NCBI GenBank assembly: GCA_950097015.1
Contig: CATNEN010000007.1
Span: forward strand, 7,622,001 to 7,686,000
Reading direction: 5' to 3'
DNA length: 64,000 nucleotides
Source of the DNA: Macrostomum hystrix
Lineage: Eukaryota > Platyhelminthes > Macrostomidae
The position numbers and the translations under genes were made by a program. Of this stretch, positions 44,110 to 56,800 are shown piece after piece. Position 1 is the stretch's first letter, and the number at the start of each line of letters is the position of its first letter. Below the pieces are notes generated by a model. It did no database searches, had not been told where the DNA came from, and saw only the letters and a program-made list of their open reading frames with translations.

Positions 44110-44990
44110 TTGACTACAGTTCCTGTTAGTTTTTGTGTGCCTTTTAAAAGTTCTGTCGGAAAAACAATGCTGGGGTGGTTTTGTACAGCAATCAGTTTTG
44201 AATGTGTTTCTTATTAGATTTGCACCAATGCCTAGATGATTGTCCTGATAGTGGTTATTGTTTCAGTGTGTGCTGTACATTAACTTGCATACATACTAGC
44301 ACATGCTTTGTTAATAAATTAGTTACTACGAACGTACTATCGCAGATTTTTATGAATTTCTATTGTTATAGTCGTAAATTTGGCTATAAACTATTGAAAA
44401 GATTCGCTTTAATCCGTATTTTATGTTTAATTTGCTGATTGAGGATAACACATTTTATCTGTCTATTTTAGTTGCTCATATTTTTTCGTCATGCAATAAT
44501 GCTGCAGCAGCGGCGGCAAGGGAGCTCACACGCGTCAAGCACTCAACGTGCTTGAAATCGATTGGTCAATAAAAATTTTAAGTTGCTTTGTTAATTCATC
44601 GTGTTTTACGCATTGTTGCATGAAGCATAAGTTTTTAACTTGAAATATATTTTTAGAGCACAAAAATTGTCTCTGTAATTAACCCTACTATTAGTAGCGC
44701 TATAAGTAGCTGAAGCTCTATTTGCGTGCCCGGTCTTTTAGTGGACCAGAATCCCCAATTTGTGTCCACTATTTTTCTGCGCTGGCGTGTGTTCTTTTGG
44801 TTAGGCGATTCGCTTTTTTCCTTTTTTGTATTTTTCTGTCCCAGATCATTTCCCATTTCTTCCCGCTACTGATCTTCCCGCAGATTCAAATTACCAGATT
44901 ATCTGCTGCGTTATTTTGAAATTAATTACTGCGATTATAGAAATTTCTAGATTTCAAGTGAGCTGGGGTTTTGTTTCATCTTTCCTTTGT
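44110..44990. other. AT-rich spacer, no gene seen
   Basis: Two AATAAA sequences (44313 and about 44568) could end the DCAF11 transcript. No coding segment was seen. Confidence 0.4.
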
Positions 44991-44994
44991 TTCA

Positions 44995-45470
44995 TGTTTC
45001 ATCTCCCACCGTCTTTCCCCCAGCTCTCCCCCACACTCCCATTCTCAATCCATCACTCTCCGACACTGTTTACATCCACTTCAGCCTGTACGTCTCTCTC
45101 ACTCCCTCTCCTTCTGTCTCTCTCCCTGTCTCTCCCCCTCTGCCTCTTCCTCTCCCTGTCTCTCCCTGTCTCACCCTCTGTCTCACCCTCTGTCTCTCCC
45201 TCTCCCTGTCTCTCCCTGTCTCTCCCTCTGTCTCACCCTCTGTCTCACCCTCCCCCTGTCTCACCCTCCCTCTGTCTCTCCCTCTGTCTCTCCCTCTGTC
45301 TAACCCTCCCCCTGTCTCACCCTCCCTGTCTCTCCCTCTGTCTCACCCTCCCCATGTCTCACCCTTCCTCTGTCTCTCCCTCCCTCCGTCTCACCCTCCA
45401 TATGTCCCTCTCGGTCCTTTTCTCTTCCTCGTCCCTTTCTACTCTCCATCTTTCACCATCTTCCTATTTC
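44995..45470. repeat. Polypyrimidine CTCTCCCTGTCTC-type microsatellite
   Basis: A 450-bp pyrimidine-rich tract of CTCTCCCTGTCT, CACCCTCTGTCT and related units with drifting period. The long Ser/Leu/Pro frames in it are an effect of composition. It is the largest pyrimidine counterpart of the purine tract at the window start. Confidence 0.93.
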
Positions 45471-45474
45471 TCTT

Positions 45475-48446
45475 GAAATTAAGCAGCAGGAACTGGCGAG
45501 TTTTCATTTGCACCCAAGGTTAATCCGATCGCAGTTACGGGCCCGCGGGCAAGCCTGACTGTGTGCATCTCTATAGAAACGAGATTCTAGTTAACAAGCG
45601 CTTCTCAGAAGTGCATCTTAACTCAATTAAGTCTTGCCGAAACCGGTTTCTAGCCAATCTGGGCAAGCCTGCTTGTGTGTGAGAACTGCTGCCCGTAATT
45701 CACCTTGACTCATCGGGATCACGTTGGAAATTTAAGCAGGTCGCATTCCAGAAAATTGCCTAGTTTCAAATCAATAAATTTTGTTTCGTTAAATGACGGC
45801 CTCTGTTTGATAACGCTGTGTTTGCCGTTTTTATGTATTTTCTGTTTTTGTATAAATGCGAAATGCAGAGCCTATTTTTCGCAAAAAATGATACATAAAA
45901 TTCAATTGAGCCTTTTATCTGATTCATTTGAGTTGAGGCTTTTGTCAGCTCATTTCATAGCCTTTAGCTGCTGCGAGTTGACCGACTCTATTTCTCCTTC
46001 ATAAGTCTGGATTAGCCGGCATTGCTTGAGGCGGAGTCTTATCAGGCCGAAAGACTAGCTGATTTCCTGCAGCATCACCTGACCCCGCCTCGCTAGGGGG
46101 TAATGGGATTTTTGTGGAAATTGTGGCGCCGGATCTGACCGACTTGATATTTTTAGAGACGCCTGCAGAGAAGAGAAGAGGCCGCACACCGATTCGCCTT
46201 TGTTTTCCTGCTCTGCTTTTGCCGGATTTGCTTCTCGAAATTGGATAATGCAGCTGCGACTTCAAAAGCCCCCCTACACACTGCGCCCTCCCGTGTCTCT
46301 CCAAGCGCCATAGCCAGGTGCTGCACTGTACATGGCCAATGACCCTCCGACAAAGCGTGTACGTGGTCCGGTCCCGCTAGGAGAAGGCAGGAGGAGAGAA
46401 ATAAGTGAGAGGCGGGTTCGGCGGCCAGACTGCAAAGAATGCAGGCGCAGAGAAACTGCTTAGAAAACCGGTTTCGGGCCGGTCCAGGGTCGGATGGGTG
46501 GGCGCCGGCAGAGGGGAGGGCGGGAGAGAGTGGCGCGGCTGTCCAACACAGCCGACTGTGTCTGCTCCCTGGTGTGTCGCAGGAGCACTGAGTAGCAGTA
46601 GAGCTGCACGCATGCGGCCAAGCCGTGTCTATGTTTTGTTTCTGATTTTCACTGGCAGCTTGGTGGGGTGGGTGGACTCAGGCCGAGCCGGTTGAATAGA
46701 AGAATCGCTCTGCCTGGCTTCCGGTTTATCGAATTGTTCAACCTGTTTCTCAGTCCCGATTAGAGATTTGGAATGAAGTACTGGCTCAAATGATTCGCCT
46801 TGCTCACTGCTCGAATGGGGATAAGGGATTAAAGGGGAAGAGGGAGGAGCAGAGATAGTCGCCCGAAGACCAAGCAAACTGCCTTAATCCGGATTTCGCC
46901 AGTTTGATGATATTTCATTTAATAAAATATTACTAATTCTCGGGATCAGAATTTACCGGGATGCTGTTCTTACCCGGGATTTTCATTCCATAATCCTGGG
47001 AATTGTCCCGACTATGAAAATTGGACATAAATCGCATCAAGAAATTCGTTGTGCAAACGTAGAAAACATGAAGACAATTTTCCCTAATTTCCCAGATTAT
47101 TTTCCCAGAATTTTCCGGGGGGTAGGGGGTCGGGAAATTGCAATCCCAAGCTGTGAGATTCCTGTGCCTGATTTTCCACAAAGTTTTCTTACCAAGTTAT
47201 CGCCGAGACCAGGTTTCTAAGAATTAAAGCCATCGAGCTGCATGAAATGAACTGAACAGTCCATGTTTGTTTGACCTTAAAACTATTTGCACTTTGTGTT
47301 AGCCAGCGCTCTCCTTCCCCGTGCACTTTCGCTCCGCGCGCCGGTCAGCTGACCTTTGTTCTTATGGCGCCAAGTGCGCTGGTGGAAACGACCGTCTTCC
47401 CCTCTCCCTCTCACCGAAGGGTTTCCCAATCAGAGCTGCAGTGGGAGTTGGCTAAAGTGCACTTCGATGGGATTACAGCATTTTATGGGAAGTCTCGCAC
47501 CCAGCCTGCGGGCCAGGCCAAGCCAAAGTCTGACATTTCATATCCCCCCAGTGCGTGACCGTGAGGCCGCGGGCCCTTCAAATGAACCTGTCTGCGCCGA
47601 TCTGATGGCGATGCGGCTCCTATCAAGCACGCGTATCGAAGGATCCAGCTCGTAGCAATTCCTACTGTCTATTAGGGAAATGCATTGTTCTTGGCTACCA
47701 AAGGCAAGGCACCCCAAAGCAATCGTATTTCGCCAGTGACAGGGCTCGGCATTGCCGAGTAATTTTCTCAACTGCAAACTGTCCCATCTCTTTGGTTGGG
47801 CTAAAAGTGCAAGCAAGCGCGCTCTCACTGGCATCAGGCCGGAGAGATGGTCTAGCTGCCACCCGCCACCCCAGCATGCACTGCACGTCTGAATATCAGA
47901 GGATAAAAAAGGGGAAGAGAGGAGGCTCTAAAAGTGCTTCAGCACTCGAGTACATTTGAGCAAGAGAACGATAATGAGAGAATGGAAGAGGGCAGCTCGG
48001 GCCACGCACGCTGCGCGTCCTTGACAAGTCCAAACAGTCCACCACCCTCCGCCATTAGACACAGCCTGGCCTCACGCCATTCCGGCCCTGTCTCCACCGG
48101 CCCACCCCCTCCATTACTCACGCTGCCGGCAACCCCGCGTCAAGGCCCTTGCCCAGTCTCGCCATTGGCCGGCGTGTTTCGCACGGCCGTTTGGGGGCCG
48201 CCACCCCAGCTAGCCAGCCAGCCAGTTCAGCCAGTTCAGCCGCGGCCTGCATGCGTATATACACAATTGCAGGGGCCACACTGGCTGGCCGTCAAACACG
48301 AAACCCGTTTAGCCTTCCTGGCCTTGCCCGAGCCTCTGCCTGTCAGGCGGGCTTTCCGTTGCTAAAAACTTTACGAGGGGGGCAATCCCTGACCAGCGCA
48401 AGAATTACTCTATTAACTTTGAAGGTTAAATACACACACGCTAGCT
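45475..48446. other. 3-kb stretch upstream of the nuclear receptor, no gene seen
   Basis: Frames up to about 140 codons overlap in several phases and lack domains. An AT-rich block with inverted GGGAA/TTCCC motifs at about 46935-47170 has the look of an old inverted-repeat element but could not be defined. GC content rises after 47.9 kb, as expected for a promoter region. Confidence 0.4.
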
Positions 48447-50791
48447 ATGTGGGACAGCGATCAGAACAGGTAAGTTAACTGCCGCCTGAGCTTCATTATT
48501 ACCTTGCTATCATTGGTTATTATGCTTATTAGCGCAAGTAATTTGTACACAACTTTTATGACTGGCAGCTTCGAAGAGGAACTGGAAGAAGTCAATCCAG
48601 AAGATGTCTATTGGCCAGGGCGGCAGCAGCAGCAGCAGCATCAGCACCAGCACCAGCACCAGCAGCAGCACCAGCATCAGCACCAGCATCAGCATCAGCA
48701 TCAGCACCAGCACCAGCATCGGCACCAGCAGCAGCAGGCAGTCAGACGAAGCCGTCAGCCGGTGTTGTCTGGTGACGCCGAGTGCCTGGTCTGCCACCTG
48801 GCCGCCTCGGGCAACAATTTCGGCGTGGCCACCTGCGAGTCCTGCAAGACCTTCTTTAGGCGCAACGCCAAGCGAGAGGTGAGCTGACTGACCGAGTGAT
48901 TGATAGGTCGGTAAAGCGTTTCACTCGTTTCAATTGGCGTTACTTTTTTGTCTTCCCAGCCGTCGCAGATTCGCTGCCTGCACTACAACAACTGCAACGT
49001 GTCTCGGGAGTTCCGGCGCTCCTGCACCGCCTGCCGGCTGCGGAAGTGCTTCGCCGTCGGCATGCGCAAAGAGCTCATCCTTTGTGAGTGCGGGCTTGCC
49101 ATCAGCGGCTTTCCAGGGCTTTTCATGGCTCTCTGACCCTACCAGTCTGTCTACTCTGACCCTACCAGTCTGTCTACTCTGACCCTACCAGTCTGTCTAC
49201 TCTGACCCTACCAGTCTGTCTACTCTGACCCTACCAGTCTGTCTACTCTGACCCTACCAGTCTGTCTACTCTGACCCTACCAGTCTGTCTACTCTGACCC
49301 TACCAGTCTGTCTACTCTGACCCTACCAGTCTGTCTACTCTGACCCTACCAGTCTGTCTACTCTAATCCTACCAGTCTGTCTACTCTGACCCTACCAGTC
49401 TGTCTACTCTGACCCTACCAGTCTGTGTACTCTGACCCTACCAATCGGTCACCTCTGACCCTACCAATCTGTCTACTCTGACACGACCAATCTGTCTACT
49501 CTACTTTACGACTCCCTACTGTTTACACAGCCGACGAGAAACTGCGCAGCCGCGCCCGGCCCACCTTCAAGAAGCCGCGCTACCGCTGGTGCCGAATCCC
49601 TGCCAGCGTCGATATCAACCAGCTGCTGTCCGCCCTGCCCGGCAGCTCCGCCGGCAGCTTCAGCGGCAGCCGCAGCAGCATCAGCGACGACGCCGCGCCG
49701 TCAGTGTCCGGCAGGCGCCAATCGCCGCTCTCACAGCCGCTGCGAGTCAAGATGGAAGCCGCCGACTTTGTCGACGAGGAGCCGCTGCTGGCGGCCCTGC
49801 CGCGGACTGAGGCCGACGAAGAAGAGCTTGACGATGAGGAAATTGAAGAAGAAGAGGACGGCAGCGAGGCGGAGTTCAGCCCCGAGGCTCCCCAAAGTCG
49901 GCAGCTGGAGGCCAGCCCCACAATCCGCAAGCTGCTCGGCTGTGTCAGCGAGTACCTCGAGCCGCAGGATCACAAATCAGCTGGCGCCCTGCTGATGAAG
50001 ATTTTCTACCTGGAGGACGGCTTCGCCTGCATGGACAATCCGATCCGCAAGATGATCCGCCTGATCCCGCACCTGCCCTATTTCGACCAGCTGGACAAGG
50101 CGCTGCTTGGCCGGATTGTCAAGGTTAGTTACTTTAAGATTCAGTGCCGTGTGTAATGGATACATAATGCAGGCCTTTGGACAACGGCTGAACTGAAAAC
50201 TTTCCGGACCCGCAGATGCGTGTCTTCGGCGCCCTGCAGATCATGAGCCTATTGAACTACGATTCGGGTCGCGACGCCTGGGTTTACCCCATAGATACCC
50301 ACGGCGGGCCCGGTAATGAGGAGGCGGTCATCCCGACCAGGGAGGGCGTCTACGGCACTTTCATGTGCTTGACCAAGCGCTGCCTGCTTGACGGCCGAAC
50401 CCTGTACACACCAGCCGATGTGGAGCGCATGTACAGCGTCCTGACCAGCTTCTACCGCGAGATGCGGCGCCTGTTTGGCGACCGCTGCCACCTGGCCGCC
50501 GTGGTGCTCATGGCGCTCTACCTGCTTGAGGAGGACGTGCCGCTTGGCCTCAGCGAGGCCGAGAAGGTCATCCTGCGCCAGGTGCAGTGGCACTACCTCG
50601 CCTACCTGGACGATGTCGCCGCCGCCGCAGCCGGCTGTGAACCGGAAGGCCGAGTGCTTGGCTACACAGGCAAGAAGGCCCTGCTGCTGCTGCTGAAGAT
50701 TCGCTGGCTGGACACCTGCTACAGCGACGCCGCCAAGGCGCTGCAGGTCGCCCGGGTGCCGCCGCTAATGCAGGAACTCGTGACGGACTGA
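48447..50791 (+). CDS. Nuclear receptor with CESCK-type P-box (NR1I/NR1J-like)
   Basis: A ligand-regulated or orphan transcription factor. Five exons, 48447-48469, 48569-48878, 48960-49083, 49531-50123 and 50216-50791, join in phase to 541 residues. The start MWDSDQN joins exon 2 as AG/C to give SFEEELEEVNPEDV; a strong CAG/GTAAGT donor and TGGCAG acceptor support this first intron. A (Gln-His)n tract of about 40 residues precedes the DNA-binding domain. Finger 1 is C-x2-C-x13-C-x2-C with P-box CESCKTFFRR, finger 2 C-x5-C-x9-C-x2-C, ending RKCFAVGMRKELIL. The CESCK P-box is typical of DHR96/DAF-12-type receptors. A long acidic hinge follows (EADEEELDDEEIEEEEDGSE), then the ligand domain (IRKLLGCVSEYLEP, FDQLDKALLGRIVKMR) and an AF-2-like end, PPLMQELVTD. 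Confidence 0.92.
48625..48745 (+). repeat. CAGCAC/CAGCAT repeat coding for Gln-His
   Basis: A hexanucleotide-type microsatellite inside nuclear receptor exon 2, read as alternating Gln and His with short pure-Gln runs. It stays in frame with the downstream DNA-binding domain, so length changes in six-base steps are tolerated. Confidence 0.9.
49133..49500. repeat. 23-bp minisatellite in nuclear receptor intron 3
   Basis: About sixteen copies of a 23-bp unit containing CTCTGACCCTACCAGTCTGT. The last three copies have diverged. It occupies most of the 447-bp intron between the DNA-binding domain and the hinge exon. Confidence 0.96.
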
Positions 50792-52380
50792 GGCTTCTCT
50801 TGAGCTCCTACGGCTCGATTCATCCAAAGTAGGGCTACTTTTGGATGCCAACAGCAAAAATATGGCTTAGGACTCGGTCTAAAGAAGCTCTTTTGTGTTG
50901 CTGTTCCCTACCCAATTTTACCGACTGCCCCCCACTCGCTGCCCTGTCCTGGGTGACAAAAGGAACTGTTATTTTTGGCGGTTTCTTTCCGTTCGATTCA
51001 ATCAATGTTGTAAGCTTGCAGGCTTTCCTTTCTTCGTCAGTCGAGCAGCCGTGGGCAGCCGGGGTGGGGATTCGGGCGTGCATTTCTGCCAACCCGCGAC
51101 TGCGCGTTCAGCACTGATGCTGCACTGTTATCTAGATATATTTATTTAATTGTACTTTTATGCGTCTCTCACAATTAAGCACAGAGCAATATGTACATAT
51201 TTTATTATCTTGCTTATGAGACATCGACTGCCTAAATCAATGATTTCCATAGAAACAAATCCAATCAAAATATCGTTAACTGAATGTACATCGCTTGCCA
51301 GCCAACCTCCGCGGGCGGGACTGTGCCATGTACAATCGGGGATAGGATGTACATTCGCTTGCTGAAGTCCGCTTCTTCGAGCGAGCCTATCAGGCCAGAC
51401 CTGGACAGAAACAAATCCACACCCTGGCTTATTTGGCTGGGTGTTCCAGGAATCGAAATCATTGATTGCGCTGCACGGCTTGCCTGTTGGATATCTGTAA
51501 TTCTTGGATTCTTAGCACAGCTAAATGCTTATTGTTACCTCCTATGCTTTGCATAACTAGCGAGATAGAAATTCAACATCCTTTGTTTGAAAGAGGAATT
51601 CTGATTTTATAAAATCGTTGATTCTTTTCACTCGCTTTTCGGCATAAAATTTGTTGTTTTGTTTCCTATTTTGAACCGCTGCGTGATTCTTTCTGAGAAA
51701 TCTCCTTTGTCTCGTGTGCCACTGAGCACTTCTGTGCGCTTTACAACTGTGTTTTTTGTCGCATCAGATTCCGCATGTGCTGCAATGCTAGCCCTGTCAA
51801 CCTGTTAAGAACTATAAAACTCATTGTGTTTTTTGGCACTTTAATCCCCCTTTGGAGGGCGGAGCTGATGCTCGCTGTGCAAATATATGCATACACAATT
51901 ATTGTATTGCGTGCCTTTCGCCATCAACTGAGCAAATCAATTTAGCAATTGCTTGCCCTTACTGACTTGAGTCTCTGCACTTTGCTAAACTGTTCAATCT
52001 AGGAGCAGCCGGTGCGTGGCACGAACTGGCATGGCCGCGCTCTGAGTAAGGTCAAAGAGCGACTCAAGCGATTGTATTCAAGAGTTTTCAAACTGGAGCG
52101 GAGTAGCTATCAGCATATCAATAGCACAACTCAGCTACGGAATATTCCATGAGTATTGGGCCACAGGGTGCACGAGATTAGAGCCGGTAGAGCGTACTGC
52201 TAATCGCTTGTACTTTTAGTGACATCGGCCTGATTTTGGCAACGGAATCCCCCAGACTTCGGACTTTCCTGGGCTATTTTTAGAAGAGTTTGCGGACGAA
52301 TTAGTGACCGGCGTCAATAAATTTCAAACTTGTAGACAATACGGGTTCTCCAAGGCTTTTAACAGGTCCAACGATACAGT
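50792..52380. other. Nuclear receptor downstream region, no gene seen
   Basis: Probable 3' UTR followed by AT-rich spacer. No array, RNA gene or credible exon was seen before 52.38 kb. Confidence 0.4.
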
Positions 52381-52382
52381 GA

Positions 52383-53135
52383 GCGTTAGATCCACTGAGA
52401 CATCATGAAGGATTCATCAGTGATCCACTGAGACATCATGAAGGATTCATCAGCGATCCACTGAGACATCATGAAGGATTCATCAGCGATCCACTGAGAC
52501 ATCATGAAGGATTCATCAGCGATCCACTGAGACATGAAGGATTCATCGGTGATCTACTGAGACATCATGAAGGATTCATCAGCGATTCACTGAGACATCA
52601 TGAAGGATTCATCAGCGATCCACTGAGACATCATGAAGGATTCATCAGCGATCCACTGAGACATCATGAAGGATTCATCAGTGATTCACTATGACATCAT
52701 GAAGGATTCATCAGCGATTCACTGAGACATCATGAAGGATTCATCAGTGATCTACTGAGACATCATGAAGGATTCATCAGTGATTCACTGAGACATCATG
52801 AAGGATTCATCAGCGATCCACTGAGACATCATGAAGGATTCATCAGCGATTCACTGAGACATCATGAAGGATTCATCAGCGATTCACTGAGACATCATGA
52901 AGGATTCATCAGCGATTCACTGAGACGTCATGAAGGATTCATCAGTGATTCACTGAGACATCATGAAGGATTCATCAGCGATCCACTGAGACATCATGAA
53001 GGATTCATCAGCGATCCACTGAGACATCATGAAGGATTCATCAGCGATTCACTGAGACATCATGAAGGATTCATCAGTGATTCACTGAGACATCATGAAG
53101 GATTCATCAGCGATCTACTGAGACATCATGAAAAA
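52383..53135. repeat. 33-bp minisatellite, about 22 copies
   Basis: Units of 33 bp containing GAGACATCATGAAGGATTCA, with GATCCACT/GATTCACT/GATCTACT and CAGCG/CAGTG variants scattered through the array; one copy is shortened by three bases near 52530. It lies downstream of both the nuclear receptor and the GPCR, which converge here. Confidence 0.96.
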
Positions 53136-53857
53136 TTATTCAGTGAGTTGATCAAAATATAACAAGCCACTGAGTTCCCCCACTAGTAAGGAGGCAAGCA
53201 AAAACTAGCTCGTACAATATGCAAGTTAAACGTCTTCAAAGTGGAGCATTGTGGCGTGGGAAGACAACGCGAGACGGCAGCCGCAGCAGAGCGATCCGTA
53301 CGTAGCCACTGTCAGCAGACTTTTAAAGTGTTGTGTCGATTTATGCAGTTCTTGGTTGCTAAGCGCGCAGAAGAAGCGACAACAGACATAAAATAACTTT
53401 TTTCTCACGATTTAAAAAAAAAATTTTTGACTGAAGCGACGTTTTTCTGTTGCTTTAGAGAACGATAATTTTTTAAGAGAACGTTTGTTATCAGTTCGCA
53501 CAAATGAGTTTTCAAGACTTACACAATTTAACAAAAGAAACTAATTGACTGAGAATGCTAGTTAATTATCGAATGCAGGCAAAATATCGATTTCTAGAGG
53601 GAAATCGCACAAGAGTATTAATTGAAATCGACTGCTGACAAATGAAACTGTTAGAAATTTTCGTTTTTTTCTCGACTCGAACTGCAAGCGATATAAAATG
53701 ATGGCGAAAGAGAAAACTGAGTATTTTTAATCAATGACGGCAGAACCAGGCTTCAACTGAAACAATGCTGGATGAGAATCTAAGCAAAGCGAAGCTGCTC
53801 AAGCAACAACTTAGGGCAAGAACACTCCCACCTGTCCCCTTCTAGTTAGTTTAGGCT

Positions 53858-56800
53858 TCAGTTGACATCGTCGCTACTGATTAGACGGCTGTCCGATGCT
53901 CCGCCGGCTTCGATCTGGACCTTCGTCGCGGTGGCGTCGGTGTTGGCGGCGGTGTTCACCTTGAGCTCCGCCTCTTCGTCGGCCAGCGTCATACCAATGT
54001 CTCGACGGCTGGCACTCCCGCCGCCACCTCCGCCGCCGGCTCCGGGCAGGCTTCGATGCATGCGCTGGCGGGCGATGAGACGGCGGAGGGCGGCCTGCAC
54101 CTGCAGCAGTCAGGAACAGCGACTCGCTTAGTTATTTAGTACGATTGTTGCAAGTATTACTATTGAGTAGTATCTGATGTAAAATCAATCAAATCCAATC
54201 ATGGAATTGTAGCTTTTACTCAATGCTAGAGACTAGAACAGCTTAGACAAAGCAGCACAAGAAACTAACTTGTTTTATCAGGAAATTAGAACAATTACGA
54301 ATTCTATGCTTAAAAGTAAATTTGTACTCGTACAAAAAGGAAAATTATAATATTAGCTCGATTTTAGACCTCAGCTCATGTCTAAGCTTCAGTCAATTTA
54401 AAATTATAAAAACGTTTTTAGCACCGATTCGCGATGATAACTTCCTTCGTACTGTACCATATTAGGGTCTACAAATTCAAATCGGATCAACAACTGCCAG
54501 CACCTCTTTGTCCAGGAAGCAGTACATGAGGGCCAGGAACAGGCCCTGAAAGCTAAGCAGGAAGGACTTCAGCGTGGTGACCACAATGAAGGTGACGGTA
54601 TTGACGGGGTCGGGCACCGTGCAGATCACATTGGTGATGCCCAGCAGCGGCAGCAGCAGGAAGGCAGCGCGCAGTGCTTTCCTGGAAGATAGTAACAGGT
54701 AGACGAAAGATTACAGCTTACCCAAACAGCTTACCCAAACAGCTTACCCAAACAGCTTACCCAAACAGATTACCCAAACAGATTACCCAAAATATTCAAC
54801 CAATCGCCATGAAACTCCAGAGCACGGCTAACATTTTCCGATGAAAAAACTTCCAGAGTCACAAAACATCGGCATCGTCGAGTTATTCAACGATTTTCGT
54901 CGGGGGTGGCTGGTGGCAAGAATTACAAATATTGGCATATATTTTCTGCTCACGAAATTTCATCATGTATTTATGTCGGCTATCATTGTAACTATTTTGG
55001 CTTGAATAAATTTATTTTTTTCATTTTTGAAATAATATGCATTAGCCATAATAATATTTATAATAATAATAACAATTAATAATAATTAAAATTAATAATT
55101 AAAAATAAAAATAATAATCATAATAATTGATTACACCTGCCCCAATCGGGCCAGATGTGCAGCCGACAGCACAGCCGCAGCTATTGCGCGGCGCATCTGA
55201 AGGCTGCGTACAGCTGTTCAGTCCATGGACTGGGGGGACGCCACACCCACCTTCAATTATCCCAGCTGATGCTGGTACCCATATAACAGCTGGGTGAACT
55301 GAAGCAATGCAGAGTTAAGTGTCTTGCTAAAGGAAACAAATTGTTCCAGTGGAGTCGGGAATCGAACCCCCGACCTTCAAGTCGTGAGTCCGACGCCCTA
55401 ACCACTAGGCTACAACCTCTTTTAGCCATAGAAGTTTATATAGAGCAATATTACTGTTCTTGTCACCAGGGTCTTTGAGAAGAATCGCCGAATATCTCGA
55501 TGCTGACGTCGGACGGCTTTGAAAGTTCAGATGGTGGACTTTCACGCAATCGGTCATTCATGGGAGCTGTCGTGAAGTAGGCAGTGGGTATTTGAAATAA
55601 CCCCGTGGTCTACTGTTAAGCGTTGAAAAGTATAAGTACAGTTCAATGCCATGCAGTGGATCTACAACCACCTGCATCGAAAATTCGCACCTCATCTGCT
55701 GGGTCTCATTGGAGCGGTTCTCACGAAGGCGCATCACCAGGACTCGAAGCACGTTCAGCAGGAAGCCAATGTTGATCTGCGGTGGAGGTGGCGAGGCCAG
55801 TCGTTTCGTAATCTCTAATCTCGTATACAATTGAGAAACGCATTGAAACTGAATAAAATTCCTCAAATTTCGTTAGTTCTGGCCTCCAACGAGCTAAAGT
55901 TGGCAACAGCTTGCCCGCAGCTGCCACCGATGATGGCAGAGCCAATTTTTCAAGCCGCTGCATTGCTCGCCCGGGCTTGACTCTGGGCTTGACACGGGTC
56001 TGTGCGATCAGCTGCTTTCGATTCATAAATGGCTATCTAGACTTAGACTATTCTGTATACCCTGCACTGGTCACGCTTCACTGGGTTGTAATTGAGAACA
56101 TGTCAAAAGGATCAGTGCCCTTTGGATGCTCAGAAAAAATAGACTGTTTACTTTCTTGGCATGTTAAAGTGCTGGATTTAGCTTTTTCTTCACCTAACTC
56201 TGAGCTAGCACATTAGAAAAGGCTCAGTTTTTATTCTGGACAAAATCAATCCGGAACAAAATAAATCCACGGAGTTGCTGCGAGTTAGCTCACAGCGAAG
56301 GTTAAAATCCGACAGGCGCTCAGGATCCAGTAGAACGGTGAGAAGAATGCCTCCTTCCAGCATCTGAAAGGAGACGGCATTCGAGCTGACATTTGACAGG
56401 GACTTAAGGCCATAGACTATGCCAACCTGGTGCTGACTCACTCGTTAGGCGCATGCTCCTTGCGCCACAGAATAACACTGGCCCAGGCGATTGTTGGGAC
56501 AACAGGCAGACCTGTATAACAAGTGGCGATCAGTGTGTAGGAAGTGCTGTGCGTGACTTATCAATTCGCTGGGCTTCAAAACTTACCGTATCCCAACAGG
56601 TAGCTGGGCCACATCTCCGTGTTGGTCTGGAACACGGTGACCGCAATTCTATCGTGAATGTTAATCCCTTCAGCGAGCATCCAGGCAAAGATGGAGGTGC
56701 GGCTGGTCTCCCATATGCACTTGAAGAGGATGCACACGTACGGCTATGTTGGAGAGAATTGGCAATCAATTATCTTGATAGTGAAAGTGAGCACTTTTTC

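Noticed and set aside
44826-45523. Long Ser/Leu/Pro frames
   Set aside because: Caused by the polypyrimidine tract.
55345-55421. A tRNA gene on the minus strand
   Set aside because: A- and B-box are present but the T-arm pairs poorly and the sequence continues into a conserved SINE body with a target duplication.
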